From NCBI GenBank assembly GCA_023634235.1, contig JAMKCF010000002.1, positions 5,757,222-5,821,221 on the forward strand: a DNA stretch of 64,000 nt, given 5' to 3'. Both the position numbers and the translations under genes were made by a program. This stretch comes from Pisaster brevispinus. Taxonomy: Eukaryota > Echinodermata > Asteroidea > Forcipulatida > Asteriidae. Each line of letters begins with the position of its first letter. Position 1 is the first letter of the stretch. This document shows, piece by piece, positions 1-10,430 of the stretch. A model generated the notes under the pieces. The model did not search any database and was not told where the DNA came from. It saw only the letters and a list, made by a program, of their open reading frames with translations.

Positions 1-37
1 TTCCTATGGGAAGTTCCTTGTTTTAAATTGCACATGA
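1..37. repeat. 37-bp direct repeat copy 1 (other copy 16341-16377)
   Basis: The first 37 bases of the window are identical to 16341-16377, which lies upstream of the Ig-less membrane gene (15249-16073, minus strand); the two copies diverge immediately afterwards. A looser relative lies at about 21570-21690. The copy suggests that the 5' flank of that gene was duplicated and that the duplicate continues to the left of the window. Confidence 0.8.
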
Positions 38-446
38 GCAGAGTTACATTTAGAATTAGATAAAACATGTCAATGTTTAACTTGTGCTTAGTTAACTTTT
101 TATTCTGTGTCATTTTTTTTTCTCGTTTTGCGTCATTTGAATTCCACGCGTTCCAATCAATTCTGTGTAAATTAATAAATTCGATTCTCTAGTTTTTTTA
201 GGGGTTTATTTTGTTTACTTTCCTAAAACTTAATTTGTAGCATGTTAATGGTTGAACTATGATCTAAGAAAACTTTTTACGCAAAATGGCCAAATGTGAC
301 CAGGCATTCGATTACTATACCACCATCCGCTAAGTCGATTGACAAATCGGATTTGCTCTTTAACGCGCTGTTGGTGTTACTGAGAACTTTGTGGTAATCA
401 TGGGATTTATCTAAAGCAGTGTATCATGGGATTGATCATCATTGAA

Positions 447-507
447 TAGCTTAGGCTTTATGCAGAGTCTGTTCTTGTCGTCCGTTGGTTGCAGCTCCAT
501 AGGATCA
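447..507 (-). pseudogene. Relic of a group-1 receptor tail
   Basis: This stretch resembles 1075-1146 of gene A, which codes for the tail segment around NRVYMEP and PYMELQ. The best-conserved part is 466-507, with only a few mismatches and small indels. It stops abruptly where the MITE at 508 begins. It appears to be a leftover of another minus-strand family member, and no other part of that gene is recognisable nearby. Confidence 0.5.
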
Positions 508-741
508 GGGCCCAAATTCATGGCTCTGTAAGCAAAGAGTCGGCGCTTACGGAATCAGGGAATTGCGCGCTTACGTCAAGCGTATTTCACGGGTTAACAT
601 AATGTTTTGCTTGTGCGCGTGCGTACTCCACGCTACTAGACAACCTTCGCTTATACAGAATTTCGGCCATTGCACAGTAAGCGGAGAATGATGATTGTAA
701 GCGCAGAATTTGGCGGTTAGCAGAGCCATGGAATTGGGCCT
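508..741. mobile_element. MITE-like element, GGGCCCAA family
   Basis: The element starts GGGCCCAAATTCATGGCTCT and ends in the approximate reverse complement (AGAGCCATGGAATTGGGCC). Internally it has GTAAGC/GCTTAC motifs like those of the related elements at 3015, 33449, 45947, 51529 and 56611. It has no coding capacity. It interrupts or abuts a relic of a receptor tail on its left. The exact target-site duplication is unclear. Confidence 0.7.
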
Positions 742-915
742 AGAAAGCGTATGATTATAATTATTCAACTTATGACAAACGTTTTAAGGTTACTTTGCTA
801 TCAAAGGCTGAACGTTTTTAGCTTGGTGGTACATTTTATGGAGGATTTGTGTCAATACAATTAACTGGGATGTAGGATAAAACACCTTTGAAAGGTCCTG
901 AAAATATAATCATGT
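742..915. other. 3' flank of gene A
   Basis: There is no gene here. Part of this stretch (GGAGGATTTGTGTCAATAC) resembles the 3' flank of gene C near 9285-9310, so it probably belongs to the duplicated 3' untranslated or flanking sequence of the minus-strand family. I saw no convincing polyadenylation signal. Confidence 0.4.
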
Positions 916-2215
916 CTACTTGTTAATGTTCTGATATGGTCTCTCTGCTGAACTCGGTTGCTTTCTGACCACTTCATAGTCGGTGTTGATGCTGCCCTCT
1001 GGCCGAGCGTAGTCATACTCTGGGCTGTCAGTCTCTACTTCAACTGGTTGGTAGTAGGTATCTTGTGTGGTAGTTGTAGCCGTAGTAGGTTCCATGTACA
1101 CTCTGTTCTTGTCCTCCGTTGATTGCAGCTCCATGTAGGGATCAGCTTTGGGGACTTTGGATTCTTTCTGTGCAGTGAGACTTTTGATCAGACGGTTCTT
1201 TCTGATAATGCAGAGGATGGATACGATGATTGTTACAATAGTATAAAAAAGCGACAGCTAGAATCCATGAAGCTGAAGGTGAACGCCAATCAGTCGTTTG
1301 AATACATGTTTGCGTGTCAGTGATTGGGTATTTTGACGTCACACCTTGGGATTCAGTTTGACCTTGATTAGTATGATTTATTAATTGATCGGACCGAGAT
1401 GACCCGGATGTTGATGTTGTGGGGTCTGATGTACAAGTTCTAGAGAGAGTGGGTTCTGCTGTGGAGTGAGTTATTGTGATTGGTCCAATGGTACAACAGC
1501 GTTCCATATCGGGGAAATGTGGTGATTTGATGATGCAATTAAATGCAATACCATGATCAGCTACGTCAGCTGTCAAATCAGATGTTCTTATGAGTGTATC
1601 GGTGTCATCAAGAACTTGTGATGTCCAAGAGGTGTATCTAGAAGTATTTCTTGTGGAATTGAATGTCATTTCGACTGTTCGGTGACGGCTCTCAGATGTA
1701 CATCTCATATTCAACACTGTCCCACTGTCTACTGTAATGGGTCCAGCTGGGAAGCAGATAGGGAAGGACGCATTGGGGAAGTATAACACTGAAAGTGTAA
1801 CACTGGATGAGGCTACAACGTTGTACGTTCCATGTGTTGTGCGGTAAGTGACTTTGCAGAAATACTCATTGGAATCTTCCCTCTGCACATTTATGATGAT
1901 AAAGTCTTGAACAGTCATCCCAGTCGTATCTGCCTGTGTACTAAACGTGAATCGTGACTCTGTGGTAACAGTTACACCTCCCAAACTCAGGACCCTGTCT
2001 GGGTTTTCAATACCCCATGAAACGATGTGATCCGACTCGAGGTTTGAAGCGTTACACCTCATATCAACCTGCCCGCCCTCCTTACGATCAGCCTCTGGTG
2101 TTAAGATCACCGCAGACACTGTTGGTTCAGCAGTGACAACCATCAGGAGTCCGCCTGCATCAAGTGAACACCAAACACACACCAGCAACACATACATGGA
2201 GATCCCTCCATCCAT
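916..2215 (-). CDS. Ig-superfamily receptor A, YYQP/YEVV tail, one frameshift
   Basis: Putative single-pass immune-type receptor. The start is taken at MDGGISMYVLL, as in its paralogues. The signal peptide ends near VVTA (about residue 29). The first Ig domain has C54, W67 and C120 in an SNEYFC context. A second Ig-like domain (about 140-250) includes FPICFPAGPITV and ERCCTIGPI, followed by a Ser/Thr stalk and a membrane helix beginning WILAVAF. Within the helix a run of six T (six A at 1245-1250 on the plus strand) shifts the frame: as written the protein ends at 1142. With one base fewer, the helix continues as TIVTIIVSILCII into a tail matching gene D, with PYMEL, VYMEP, TYYQPV, YDYARP, DYEVV and PYQNI. 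The break may be a sequencing error or real decay. The tail could bind SH2 proteins; the ligand is unknown. Confidence 0.8.
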
Positions 2216-2380
2216 TGTATTGAATCTGATTCCTTGAAGTTGTTTGATAAGAAGTTGGATGAGGATAAGGATGGATGAAATAGCATGAGCAGACACACAA
2301 CTTGTAGGAATGTAAGAGTGATTTAATGTACATGTACTTGAATGACAAGTTAACTTGGTTGTACTTCCGTATGCTAAGCG
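2216..2380 (-). promoter_or_regulatory. Group-1 conserved 5' leader of gene A
   Basis: This sequence is nearly identical to the stretches just upstream of B, C, D and J. It includes a TGTACATGTAC palindrome and an in-frame upstream ATG (peptide beginning MSAHAISS). Gene B has a one-base insertion between that ATG and the MDGR start, so the extension is probably 5' untranslated sequence. I saw no TATA box. Confidence 0.5.
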
Positions 2381-4951
2381 TCACACACCAATGAACGTCA
2401 ACAATGATCTCAACTCCATTTTCGAGTAGTGTTTTTAATCAGCTTAAGAATGTCAAAGGTAAATCGAATTGTGAATGTACAGTAAAGCAACGAGTAGGCG
2501 ATATTTGAGTGTTTTTAACATTTGTTCGCACCCCCGATTTCCTTCGCTTCTTCAAGTAGCATATAATTATGCCGCAGTCAGTCTTTTGTTGGAAGTAATA
2601 AACATGTTGTTCACAACTTGACTATGTGGAGGTCAGAGGCAATCAGAGAGTTTGAATTTGCGGTTGAACCTGGTTTAGATGAGCCCAACTACCTTGTATT
2701 CCCTGGCCGGCCTGATGTTTGCATTGATTACTTCAGAAAAAAACTACGCCATTCATTGTATTAACATGAAAGTATACTGAAACCAAACTTACTTGAGATA
2801 CATTCTTTAAGTCGGTTTTATTCTGAGAGAATTTATTTATTGTCAATTTTTCTTTGTTTAACACATAATTGAATTAAAATTTACCCAGTCAGTTTCCCTT
2901 TTGATTTTAACCCATTGTTGTCTACAAATCAAATACGAGATTACTTAAGTTTTACTGATTTAAAGTATATTCCGTCGGTTCAAAAATTAAAAGCTAAGCA
3001 CCGTTTACTAATCAGGGCCCAATTTCATTAAGCTGCTGAGCAGAAAAATCTGCTTAGCAAATGTCTTTACTTAGCCAGAAATGAGCGGGGTACCAGTGGC
3101 AACAATGTTAACTTTATGGAATGTTGGCTGGTAACCTGTTTCTGCTAGGCAAGATTTTTCTGTGGTTAGTAAGTTTTTGTGCTCATAGACTTTATGAATT
3201 TGGGCCAAGAGTAAACAATCAATCAATAGTCTTAATTAAGGAATAAATACATTTTGTGATAAATTCGATGGAAATGCAAAAAAAAGCACACCACTTTTTG
3301 TTAAGCCAGTACAGAAATATATATCTGCTTCTCAATGTAATAAAGAACATTATAAGCTCCAATGCACAGTTCTGTGCCTTTAAGTGTTTTCCCAGCCTCG
3401 GAGTAAATTGTCAGATAAACTATCATGGAGTTTGGTTATAGAATACTTATAAAGACTGTGTTACACATAAGAAGTATGAAATCAATTAGATTTACAAGAT
3501 CAGATTCTGCACATAGGCCTGATTATATTCTCACGGGATTTAATGAATCAAAACTAAAAATCTGAATGTTCATTGAAGGTTCATACCAAAACAATTTCTA
3601 CAGAGAAATGGTCTCTTTTTAATTACCGCCAACGTCAACAACACGCAGCCATAAGCATAGCTTGTTTTGATTGTCGCAATTGAAAACAAAGCAGAGCAAT
3701 ACAAAAATGCACAAATTCGTTACCCAAAACCCCAGTAACAATGTCTTTAATTCGTTGTTCCACTATACCAGGATCATTATGAATGTGTCACATATTGTTT
3801 GTAGAGTGTGGTAATTAAAAAGCTGAGTATGGTAACTTTTTCGATTTTTTATTTTTTTATATTTTTCATTAAATGTTGAAAAGGTCAAACAATTGATTGT
3901 TACAATCAACAAAGCCTGGAACACTTCAAATGTACAAATACTGAGTTAGAATATGGTGACGTGTACACATTGATACAATGACAGTCATTGTTCGTCACAG
4001 ACTGCATTGTTTGATTCTATTGTGACATTCAGGACCGGACTGGGAAGGGGAATTCCCACCTAGAAAAAAATCATTCTTTAGGCTACCAATGAAAACCCCT
4101 AAAGCGTAAATCAGGGTTGAAATGTCATCTACCCACTAGACTACAGGTCCTGCAGCTCAGACATTTAATTGACTGCTTCATTTGTGATTTGATAATTTAT
4201 CGAATCATTTGTTTGGTCTTTAAACAAATTTTTTTGAGCTTTTCAGGAGGAGGTTTGGGACTTGAAAAGCTAAGAATCAGTAAATCTCAAAGAATGTTTG
4301 AAGCACGATAACCAAGACTGTGCTTCTTGTTCGGCTGTGACGTAACTTGCCCAATACATAAACTACCTGACTCTGGAAAAAGGCAGTAAATATTTTGAGT
4401 CCCGTAAAAAAGTATCTAATGAAAACATAAACTACTGCACTTATACGATTAAGTATAAAGCTGACATGCATTATTTACAATGTTTTGATTTCTTAAAATA
4501 ATATGTACATGGTGCTAGGAAAATCAACTCGAGTGATTTGATACTTAACATTGTTAAAACTAAACAAAGAATGTTTGGATAAATTGGAGTAGGCTTTTGA
4601 GATGCAAACAATGAGTTAAGTTTTTACAAGTACCATTGTTTTAAAAAGCTAAAATTCCGATTAGTGTTTGGTTAAACAAGTCATTGGTGATTTATGGTTA
4701 CTTGATTTTGTTCCGCGGCATCTTTTCCGCTGTGAATTAATTCAAGCATTCGGATTAATTTAAGTTTTGTAAATCAACGAATCTGACTGTAAGTTTAGCT
4801 TTGGGAATGTTTCTTACTATAAAACTCAAGTTATGCAGTGTAGTTGTTGAGTTATATGCGCTGAGGTAAAGCGCATTAATACGAAATTGTAAAAGGCGCT
4901 ATTTAAGAACTTATTATTATTATTTTTAAAACAAATGCAACTATGCAACAA
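2381..4951. other. Intergenic A-B, duplicated flank
   Basis: No credible gene. About 2400-2750 matches the upstream region of gene B (about 6850-7310; shared text includes GCCGCAGTCAGTCTTTTGTT). About 3920-4480 matches 8105-8290 and 8825-9280. A and B therefore sit in tandemly duplicated units. A MITE lies at 3015-3206. The rest is AT-rich, with nothing else recognisable. Confidence 0.6.
3015..3206. mobile_element. MITE-like element, GGGCCCAA family
   Basis: Begins GGGCCCAATTTCATTAAGCT and ends with the approximate inverse (ACTTTATGAATTTGGGCC). It includes CTGCTTAGCA-type subterminal motifs and is about 190 bp long with no coding potential. It is absent from the equivalent flank of gene B, so it inserted after the A/B duplication or was lost from the other copy. 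Confidence 0.65.
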
Positions 4952-6679
4952 CTAATTTCTCTTAACACTCGCGTACATCACTGCATCAGATGATGAAGGA
5001 GAAGGAAGTCCGCCATCTTGAATCTCGTCTGATTGCAAATCCAAATCAGCGTAGACAATGTGATCTGGGTTGTCGTGACTACTCTGCTGCCTTACTGGTG
5101 GAGAGACTTGGGCATAAGTAGGATTATTGGGTGCTGGGTGGGTTTCCTCCTGGGTAGAGGGACCGGCATCTGGGTGTATTGGGATTGACGCTGGGGGTGT
5201 TTGGGATGGAACCATCTGGTTGTCATGTTGACTTAGGGGGTTGCTGTTCCACTGTGTTGAATTTGGCTGATAGGGTTTAGGCTTTCTAGGAGGTTTTGAT
5301 TGTGAATATTGAGTTGGTTTGACTGTTGCCATCGGTTTGAGGGATGTGAGTAATCCGTCACAAGAGGGCTCTGTTTTTATATCAGAGGCATTACAAACAG
5401 ATGAAGGATTGTTGTATTTTTCCTCAGTGGAATAATCAATTGACTGGTCTGGCTGCTTCCTCGTCGTTTTCATGGCAGCGGTATGAGTTTGTATATGTAG
5501 AGGTTTAGCGTATATGAGACTTAGACCAGTCGCCTGTGTTCTTTGTACCGGCATTGTGCTGGATGGGTCTACGTCATGGCGCTGTGTTAGTTCAGTGTTT
5601 GTTTGGTTGGTATCTCGATTAGACTGTACCGATTTGGGATCTGAGTTACCAAGGCGTCGTTTACGGCAAGTAAAGATTAGGATAACGATGAGAAGAAGAG
5701 CTACTACTCCACCGGTGACTGCACCAGCGATGGCTGCAGGGCTGGATGAAGACGATGCTAACACGTGAGTACCATTGAACGGAGTAGACGGTGTTTCCGA
5801 TGGTTGGGGATTAGACGTAGAGATGGTGATTGATTCTGATACTCTTGGGTGTTCCGTCTCGGCTGATGGAATTGAACACATAGATGTCATACATGGTGTT
5901 CTAGTGGAAGTGGGTTCTGCTGTGGATGGAGTTATTGTGATTGGTCCAATGGTACAACAGCGTTCCATATCGGGGAAATGTGTAGATTTGATGATGCAAT
6001 TGAATGCAATACAATCATCAGCTACGTCAGCTGTCAAATCGGATGTTCTTATTTGTGTATCGTTTGCATCAAGAATTTGTGATGTCCAAGAGGTGTATCT
6101 AGAAGTATATTTTGTGGAATTGAATGTCATTGTGACTGTTCGGTGACTGCTCTCAGAGGTACATATCATATTCAACACTCTCCCATTGTCTACTGTAATG
6201 GGTCCAGCTGGGAAGCATATAGGGAAGGACGCATTGGGAAAGTATAACACTGAAAGCGTTACTCTAGATGAGGCTACAGTGCTGTACGCTCCATCTGTTG
6301 TGCCGTAATTGACTTTGCAGAAATACTCATTGGAATCTTCCCTCTGCACATTGGTGATGGTAAAGTCTTGAACAGTCATCCCAGTTGTCATATCTGCCTG
6401 TGTACTAAACGTGAATCGTGGATCTTTTGAAACAGTTACACCTCCCAATCTCAGGACCCTGTCTGGGTCTTCAATACCCCATGATACGATGTGATCCGAC
6501 TCGAGGTTTGTAGCGTTACACTTCATATCAACCTGCCCGCCCTCCTTACGATCAGCCTCTGGTGTTAAGATCACCACAGACACTGTTGGTTCAGCAGTGA
6601 CAACCATCAGGAGTCCGCCTGCATCAAGTGAACACCAAACACACACCAGCAACACATACATGGAGATCCTTCCATCCAT
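4952..6679 (-). CDS. Ig-superfamily receptor B with ITIM-like tail
   Basis: Intact 575-residue receptor in one exon. The start MDGRISMYVLL is preferred because a one-base insertion upstream breaks the longer frame seen in paralogues. Signal peptide 1-29; first Ig domain C54, W67, C121; second Ig-like domain about 145-250 with FPICFPAGPITV and ERCCTIGPI; Ser/Thr/Pro stalk about 250-313; membrane helix about 314-338, followed by CRKRR. The 235-residue tail has Y390 (IYAKP, a CRK-type YxxP), a basic proline patch at 462-471, Y522 (TYAQV), Y543 (IVYADL) and Y569 (VMYASV). The last two fit the ITIM consensus [IVLS]xYxx[ILV]. It likely recruits SH2 phosphatases when phosphorylated (inference from ITIM families). 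The ectodomain resembles A and D, but the tail resembles E-I. The ligand is unknown. Confidence 0.88.
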   Translation of the reverse strand: MDGRISMYVLLVCVWCSLDAGGLLMVVTAEPTVSVVILTPEADRKEGGQVDMKCNATNLESDHIVSWGIEDPDRVLRLGGVTVSKDPRFTFSTQADMTTGMTVQDFTITNVQREDSNEYFCKVNYGTTDGAYSTVASSRVTLSVLYFPNASFPICFPAGPITVDNGRVLNMICTSESSHRTVTMTFNSTKYTSRYTSWTSQILDANDTQIRTSDLTADVADDCIAFNCIIKSTHFPDMERCCTIGPITITPSTAEPTSTRTPCMTSMCSIPSAETEHPRVSESITISTSNPQPSETPSTPFNGTHVLASSSSSPAAIAGAVTGGVVALLLIVILIFTCRKRRLGNSDPKSVQSNRDTNQTNTELTQRHDVDPSSTMPVQRTQATGLSLIYAKPLHIQTHTAAMKTTRKQPDQSIDYSTEEKYNNPSSVCNASDIKTEPSCDGLLTSLKPMATVKPTQYSQSKPPRKPKPYQPNSTQWNSNPLSQHDNQMVPSQTPPASIPIHPDAGPSTQEETHPAPNNPTYAQVSPPVRQQSSHDNPDHIVYADLDLQSDEIQDGGLPSPSSSDAVMYASVKRN

Positions 6680-6850
6680 ATTGTATTGAATCTGATTCAT
6701 TGAAGTTGTTTGATAAGAAGTTGGATGAGGATAAAGATGGATGAAATAGCATTAGCAGACACACAGCTTGTAGGAATGTAAGAGTGATTTAATGTACATG
6801 TACTGGCAAGTTAACTTGGTTGTACTTCCGTGTGCTAAGCATGACACACC
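6680..6850 (-). promoter_or_regulatory. Group-1 conserved 5' leader of gene B
   Basis: Homologous to the leaders of A, C, D and J. Relative to them it carries one extra base just before the start codon, which puts the upstream ATG out of frame. Homology with the flank of A continues further upstream to about 7310. Confidence 0.5.
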
Positions 6851-7790
6851 AATGAACTTCAACAAAGGTCTCAACTCCATGTTCGTGTCGTGTTTTTCAA
6901 TAAGGTTCAGAATGTCAAAGGTTAACCAAAATTCTGATTACACATCAAAGCAATGAGTTGGCAATATTTACTTTGCTTTTCTGAATCGCAATTTTGACAC
7001 GTGATGATGATATGTTTATTATTTAAATAAACATTCGTAAAGATAGACAAGAAGAAGTTGTGACTCTAATAATTCTGTAAAAGTTGTGTGTTCGTGACAG
7101 TTGTTCGCACCCCTAAATCCCTTCCCCCTCTTCCCAGTAACATTTATGCCGCAGTCAGTCTTTTGTTGGAAGTAATAAACAGGTTGTTCACAGCTTGACT
7201 ATGAGGAGGTCAGACGCAATCAGAGAGTTTGATTTTGCGGTTGAACCTGGTTTGAGCCCAACTGCTTTGTATTCCCTGGCCGGCATGATGTTTGCATTGA
7301 TTACTTAATAAAAAACAAAAACAAAACTAGGTCATTCATTGTTATAAAATGAAAGTATACTGAAACCAAACTCATTTTTTGATACTTTCTTCAAATCAGT
7401 AAAGGGTTAATTTTGAGAGAACTCATTGTCAATTTGTCTTTGTTAAAAGCAAAATTAAAATAGATTTTACCCAGTCATTTTCTCTCGCAATATGTTATTT
7501 TGATATAGCTCATTGTTGTAAACGAATAAAATACATGGTTTATTAAGTATTTATGATTCCAATTATAGTCAAGTTTATAAAGTGAAGGCTAAAAGTTACT
7601 TATCTGAGTAAACAACGACTATAATAACATAATAAACTACATTTAGCGTTAAACTCAATTGCTTCTCAATATAATGTAGAAAGCACATTCCCATTCTTTC
7701 TCCTTTTCTTTATAGTATTTTCTTAGTCTGGGTAAATTGCCAAATAAACTATCATTGATTGCAGTTATAGATTTATATAGGATAAAAACA

Positions 7791-8112
7791 TCAGCTTAGA
7801 GGCTGTTTTACATCTGGTCCTGTTAGAAACGAACCACTACTTAAAATACACCTGCTTGTATTTGTTTTTAAAGCTACCAATGTTGGAGGCATTCTGCACA
7901 TGAGTAAGAATTTTGTTCCAAACAGCACCAGCAGAACAGAGGGATCGTTTAAAGCATTCAACACTTCGCTTAGGAACAACAACATTGAGAGAATCGGTGT
8001 TCCTTGTATTAAAGCCGTGCCTATCAAAATACATTTCAACGTTGTCACAAAGGCGACCAGGTGCTAGCCTGTGAAAACATTTGTACACAATACGTGCTAA
8101 ACAAAATTTGTA
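7791..8112 (-). mobile_element. Non-LTR retrotransposon 3' fragment
   Basis: The minus strand encodes a peptide with YKCFHRLAPGRLCD, TRN, GAVWNKI and FKNKYKQ, the usual pattern of the C-terminal end of CR1/L2-like reverse-transcriptase ORFs (APxYL ... TR ... WNxLP ... FKxxLK). No catalytic reverse-transcriptase motifs are present. This is a 5'-truncated dead fragment, absent from the equivalent flank of A. Confidence 0.65.
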
Positions 8113-8194
8113 AGTACTGAGTTATTGTCAGATTATGGCGACGGCACGCATTGATACAATGACAGTCGATGTCCGTCACAGACTGTAATGTCGG

Positions 8195-8900
8195 TTGGCT
8201 CAAGCACTGAAGTGGAAAGGGGAAATTCCCTCCTATGAAATAATCCGTAGGTTAACAATGAAAACCGTACTGAAAGAGGTTTCGTATGAGGCTACGGATA
8301 CAGATACGGATACGGATACGTCAACACTTTGAATGCTCACGTGATGCGTAACCGCGACACCGTGTTTTTCTTACACGTTGACAATGGATACAGAAGCTCA
8401 TACAAGTACGTTAAAAACGGATACCGTTATGCTGATTTTAGTTGTATGTTTGACCTAGGTTAAAACATATTACCCCTGTATTGCTTTTAAAGGTGTCACT
8501 CATGACATAAATAGAAATGGGTTCATCATTAGTAAGCAAAATATCGGGAAAATGCAGTATAAACAGTCGTCTCTATTTTGCAGTGGTTGCTGGAAACTTT
8601 CTTTACACGCGTTTAAAATGGTGGTTCGAAAACGAACAGTTCAACAAAAATACTTTTCAATCAAATTCTTCAATGCAACAAGAACATCAACAAAAAGACC
8701 TGCGTTTTCAATCAGGTATCAAAAATATCTGGCCTAGGCCTGACACATAACTAAATGATTTCAAAAGAAAATCTGACGCGCATCCAGCGTGAACGGATAC
8801 GTAGCCTTGCGTAATGTTTTACTATTGGCTCAAGGGCTGAAATGGAAAGGGAGAATTTCCTCCCATGAAATCTGTCCGTAGGTTAATAATGAAAACTGCT
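8195..8900. mobile_element. MITE-like insertion (about 8286-8812) flanked by a 75-bp direct repeat
   Basis: About 8195-8265 and 8825-8900 are near copies of each other (GGCTCAAG...GAAATTCCCTCC...). Between them lies a segment whose ends form imperfect inverted repeats (GAGGCTACGGATAC at about 8288 and GGATACGTAGCCTTGC at about 8795) with internal GGATAC tandem copies. The gene A flank has only one copy of the 75-bp sequence and no insertion. Confidence 0.5.
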
Positions 8901-9514
8901 AAAGCGCAAATCAGTGCGAAGTTTCAACTATTACCCACTTGACTACAGCCTTGCAGCTCAGACATTGGATTGACTGCTTCTTTTATGTTTTGACAACTTA
9001 CCAAATCATTTGTTTGTTCTATTTTAATATTTGAACTTTTTCAGAAGAAGGTTTTGAACTTGAAAAGGTATGATACAATAAATCTCCAAAAGTATAATGT
9101 TCGAGGAACAAAAACTCAAGACTGTGTGGCTTGTTCGGCTATGACGTAACTTACCTAAATACATAAACTCCCTGACTCTAGAAACAGGCATTGGGTAATT
9201 ATTAGAGCGCTGTAGGTGTCTACTAACAAAAATTCTTCTAAAAAGTAATGCAATGAAAATAGAAGCTGACAAACATTATTTTAATGGAGGATTTGGTCAA
9301 TACTTCAAACTGAGTATACACTGCAGAATGAGTGGCATCTAAAATAGTGCACATTGTACAGTTATTGAAGAGGGATTCCAAGCTGGAATTCAGTTTTGTG
9401 ATGCATTCAATTTCCAATAGATTGACTCTTTAGGAAGGCGGGAACTAAACTACAAGTCTCTAATCTCACCTTAAAATTGTGTAAAAAGTTAGTTTATTCA
9501 ACTGATTTGTTAAC
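8901..9514. other. Intergenic, 3' flank of gene C
   Basis: No gene recognised. The left part matches the A-B intergenic sequence. About 9310-9345 (GAGTATACACTGCAGAATGA) matches 18739-18760, in the 3' flank of gene D, so C and D share 3' flanks. Confidence 0.5.
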
Positions 9515-9721
9515 TTATGTATGTTTTGTGGTAGTTCTAGCCGTAGTAAGTTCCTTATCGGCTCTATCAATGTTCTCTGTTGGCTGCAGATCCATGTGGG
9601 GTACTTTAACTAGTTGGTTAACGTAGGTATGTCGTATGGTAGTTGTAGCCGTAGTAGGTTCCATATCGGCTCTATTAGTGTTCTCTGTTGGCTGCAGCTC
9701 CATGTGGGGTACTTTAACTGG
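9515..9721 (-). pseudogene. Abandoned distal tail repeats of gene C
   Basis: In frame beyond the TGA of gene C, the same 36-residue repeat continues for nearly two more units, with one intact TYVNQ. In the last unit the tyrosine codon has become TAA (KHT-stop-VNK). The ancestral tail was therefore longer, and the present TGA (9722-9724) replaced an Asn-Gln pair at a TYFNQ motif. Confidence 0.7.
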
Positions 9722-10430
9722 TCAGTCAAAGTAAGTATGTCGTATGGTAGTTGTACCCGTGGTAGGTTCCATATCGGCTCTATTAAAGTTCTCTGTTGGA
9801 TGCAGCTCTTTGCGGGGTACTTTAACTAGTTGGTTAACGTAGATATGTCGTTTGGTAGTTGTAGCCGTGGTAGGTTCCATATCGGCTCTATTGTTGCTCT
9901 CTGTTGGCTGCAGATCCATCTGGGGTACTTTAACTGGTTGGTTAAAGTAAGTATGTCGTATGGTAGTTGTAGCTGTAGTAGGTTCCATATCGGCTCTATT
10001 AAAGTTCTCTGTTGGATGCAGCTCTTTGTGGGGTACTTTAACTTGTTGGTTAACGTAGGTATGTCGTATGGTAGTTGTAGCCGTGGTAGGTTCCATATCG
10101 GCTCTATTGTTGCTCTCTGTTGGCTGCAGATCCATGTGGGGTACTTTAACTAGTTGGTTAACGTATGTATGTTGTGTGGTAGTTGTAGCCGTGGTGGGTT
10201 CCATGTCGGCTCTATTAGTGTTCTCTGTTGGATGCAGCTCAATTTGGAGAATTTCAACTGATTGGTTAACGTAGGAATGTCGTGTGGTAGTTGTAGGTTG
10301 GTTAACGTAGGAATGTCGTGTGGTAGTTGTAGCCGTAGTAGGTTCCATGTCGGCTCTATTGTTCTCCGTTGGTTGCAGCTCCACGTGGGGATCAGCGTTG
10401 CGGATTTGAGGTGCATCAGTCCTTGTAAGA
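9525..10430 (-). repeat. 108-bp coding minisatellite (8 units)
   Basis: The landmark GGTTCCATATCGGCTC recurs with units beginning at about 9553, 9661, 9769, 9877, 9985, 10093, 10201 and 10345. Spacing is exactly 108 bp, except the last interval of 144 bp, where a 36-bp sub-duplication adds an extra RHSYVNQ. The period is a multiple of three, so copy-number change keeps the reading frame. Confidence 0.9.

Noticed and set aside
5514..6146. Plus-strand ORFs opposite gene B
   Set aside because: Antisense of a clearly coding Ig receptor, with no independent motif.
9830..10153. Long plus-strand ORFs over the 108-bp repeat (peptides with SYGSCSRGRFHIGSI)
   Set aside because: They are antisense readings of the gene C tail repeat; a repeat with a period divisible by three keeps several frames open by chance.
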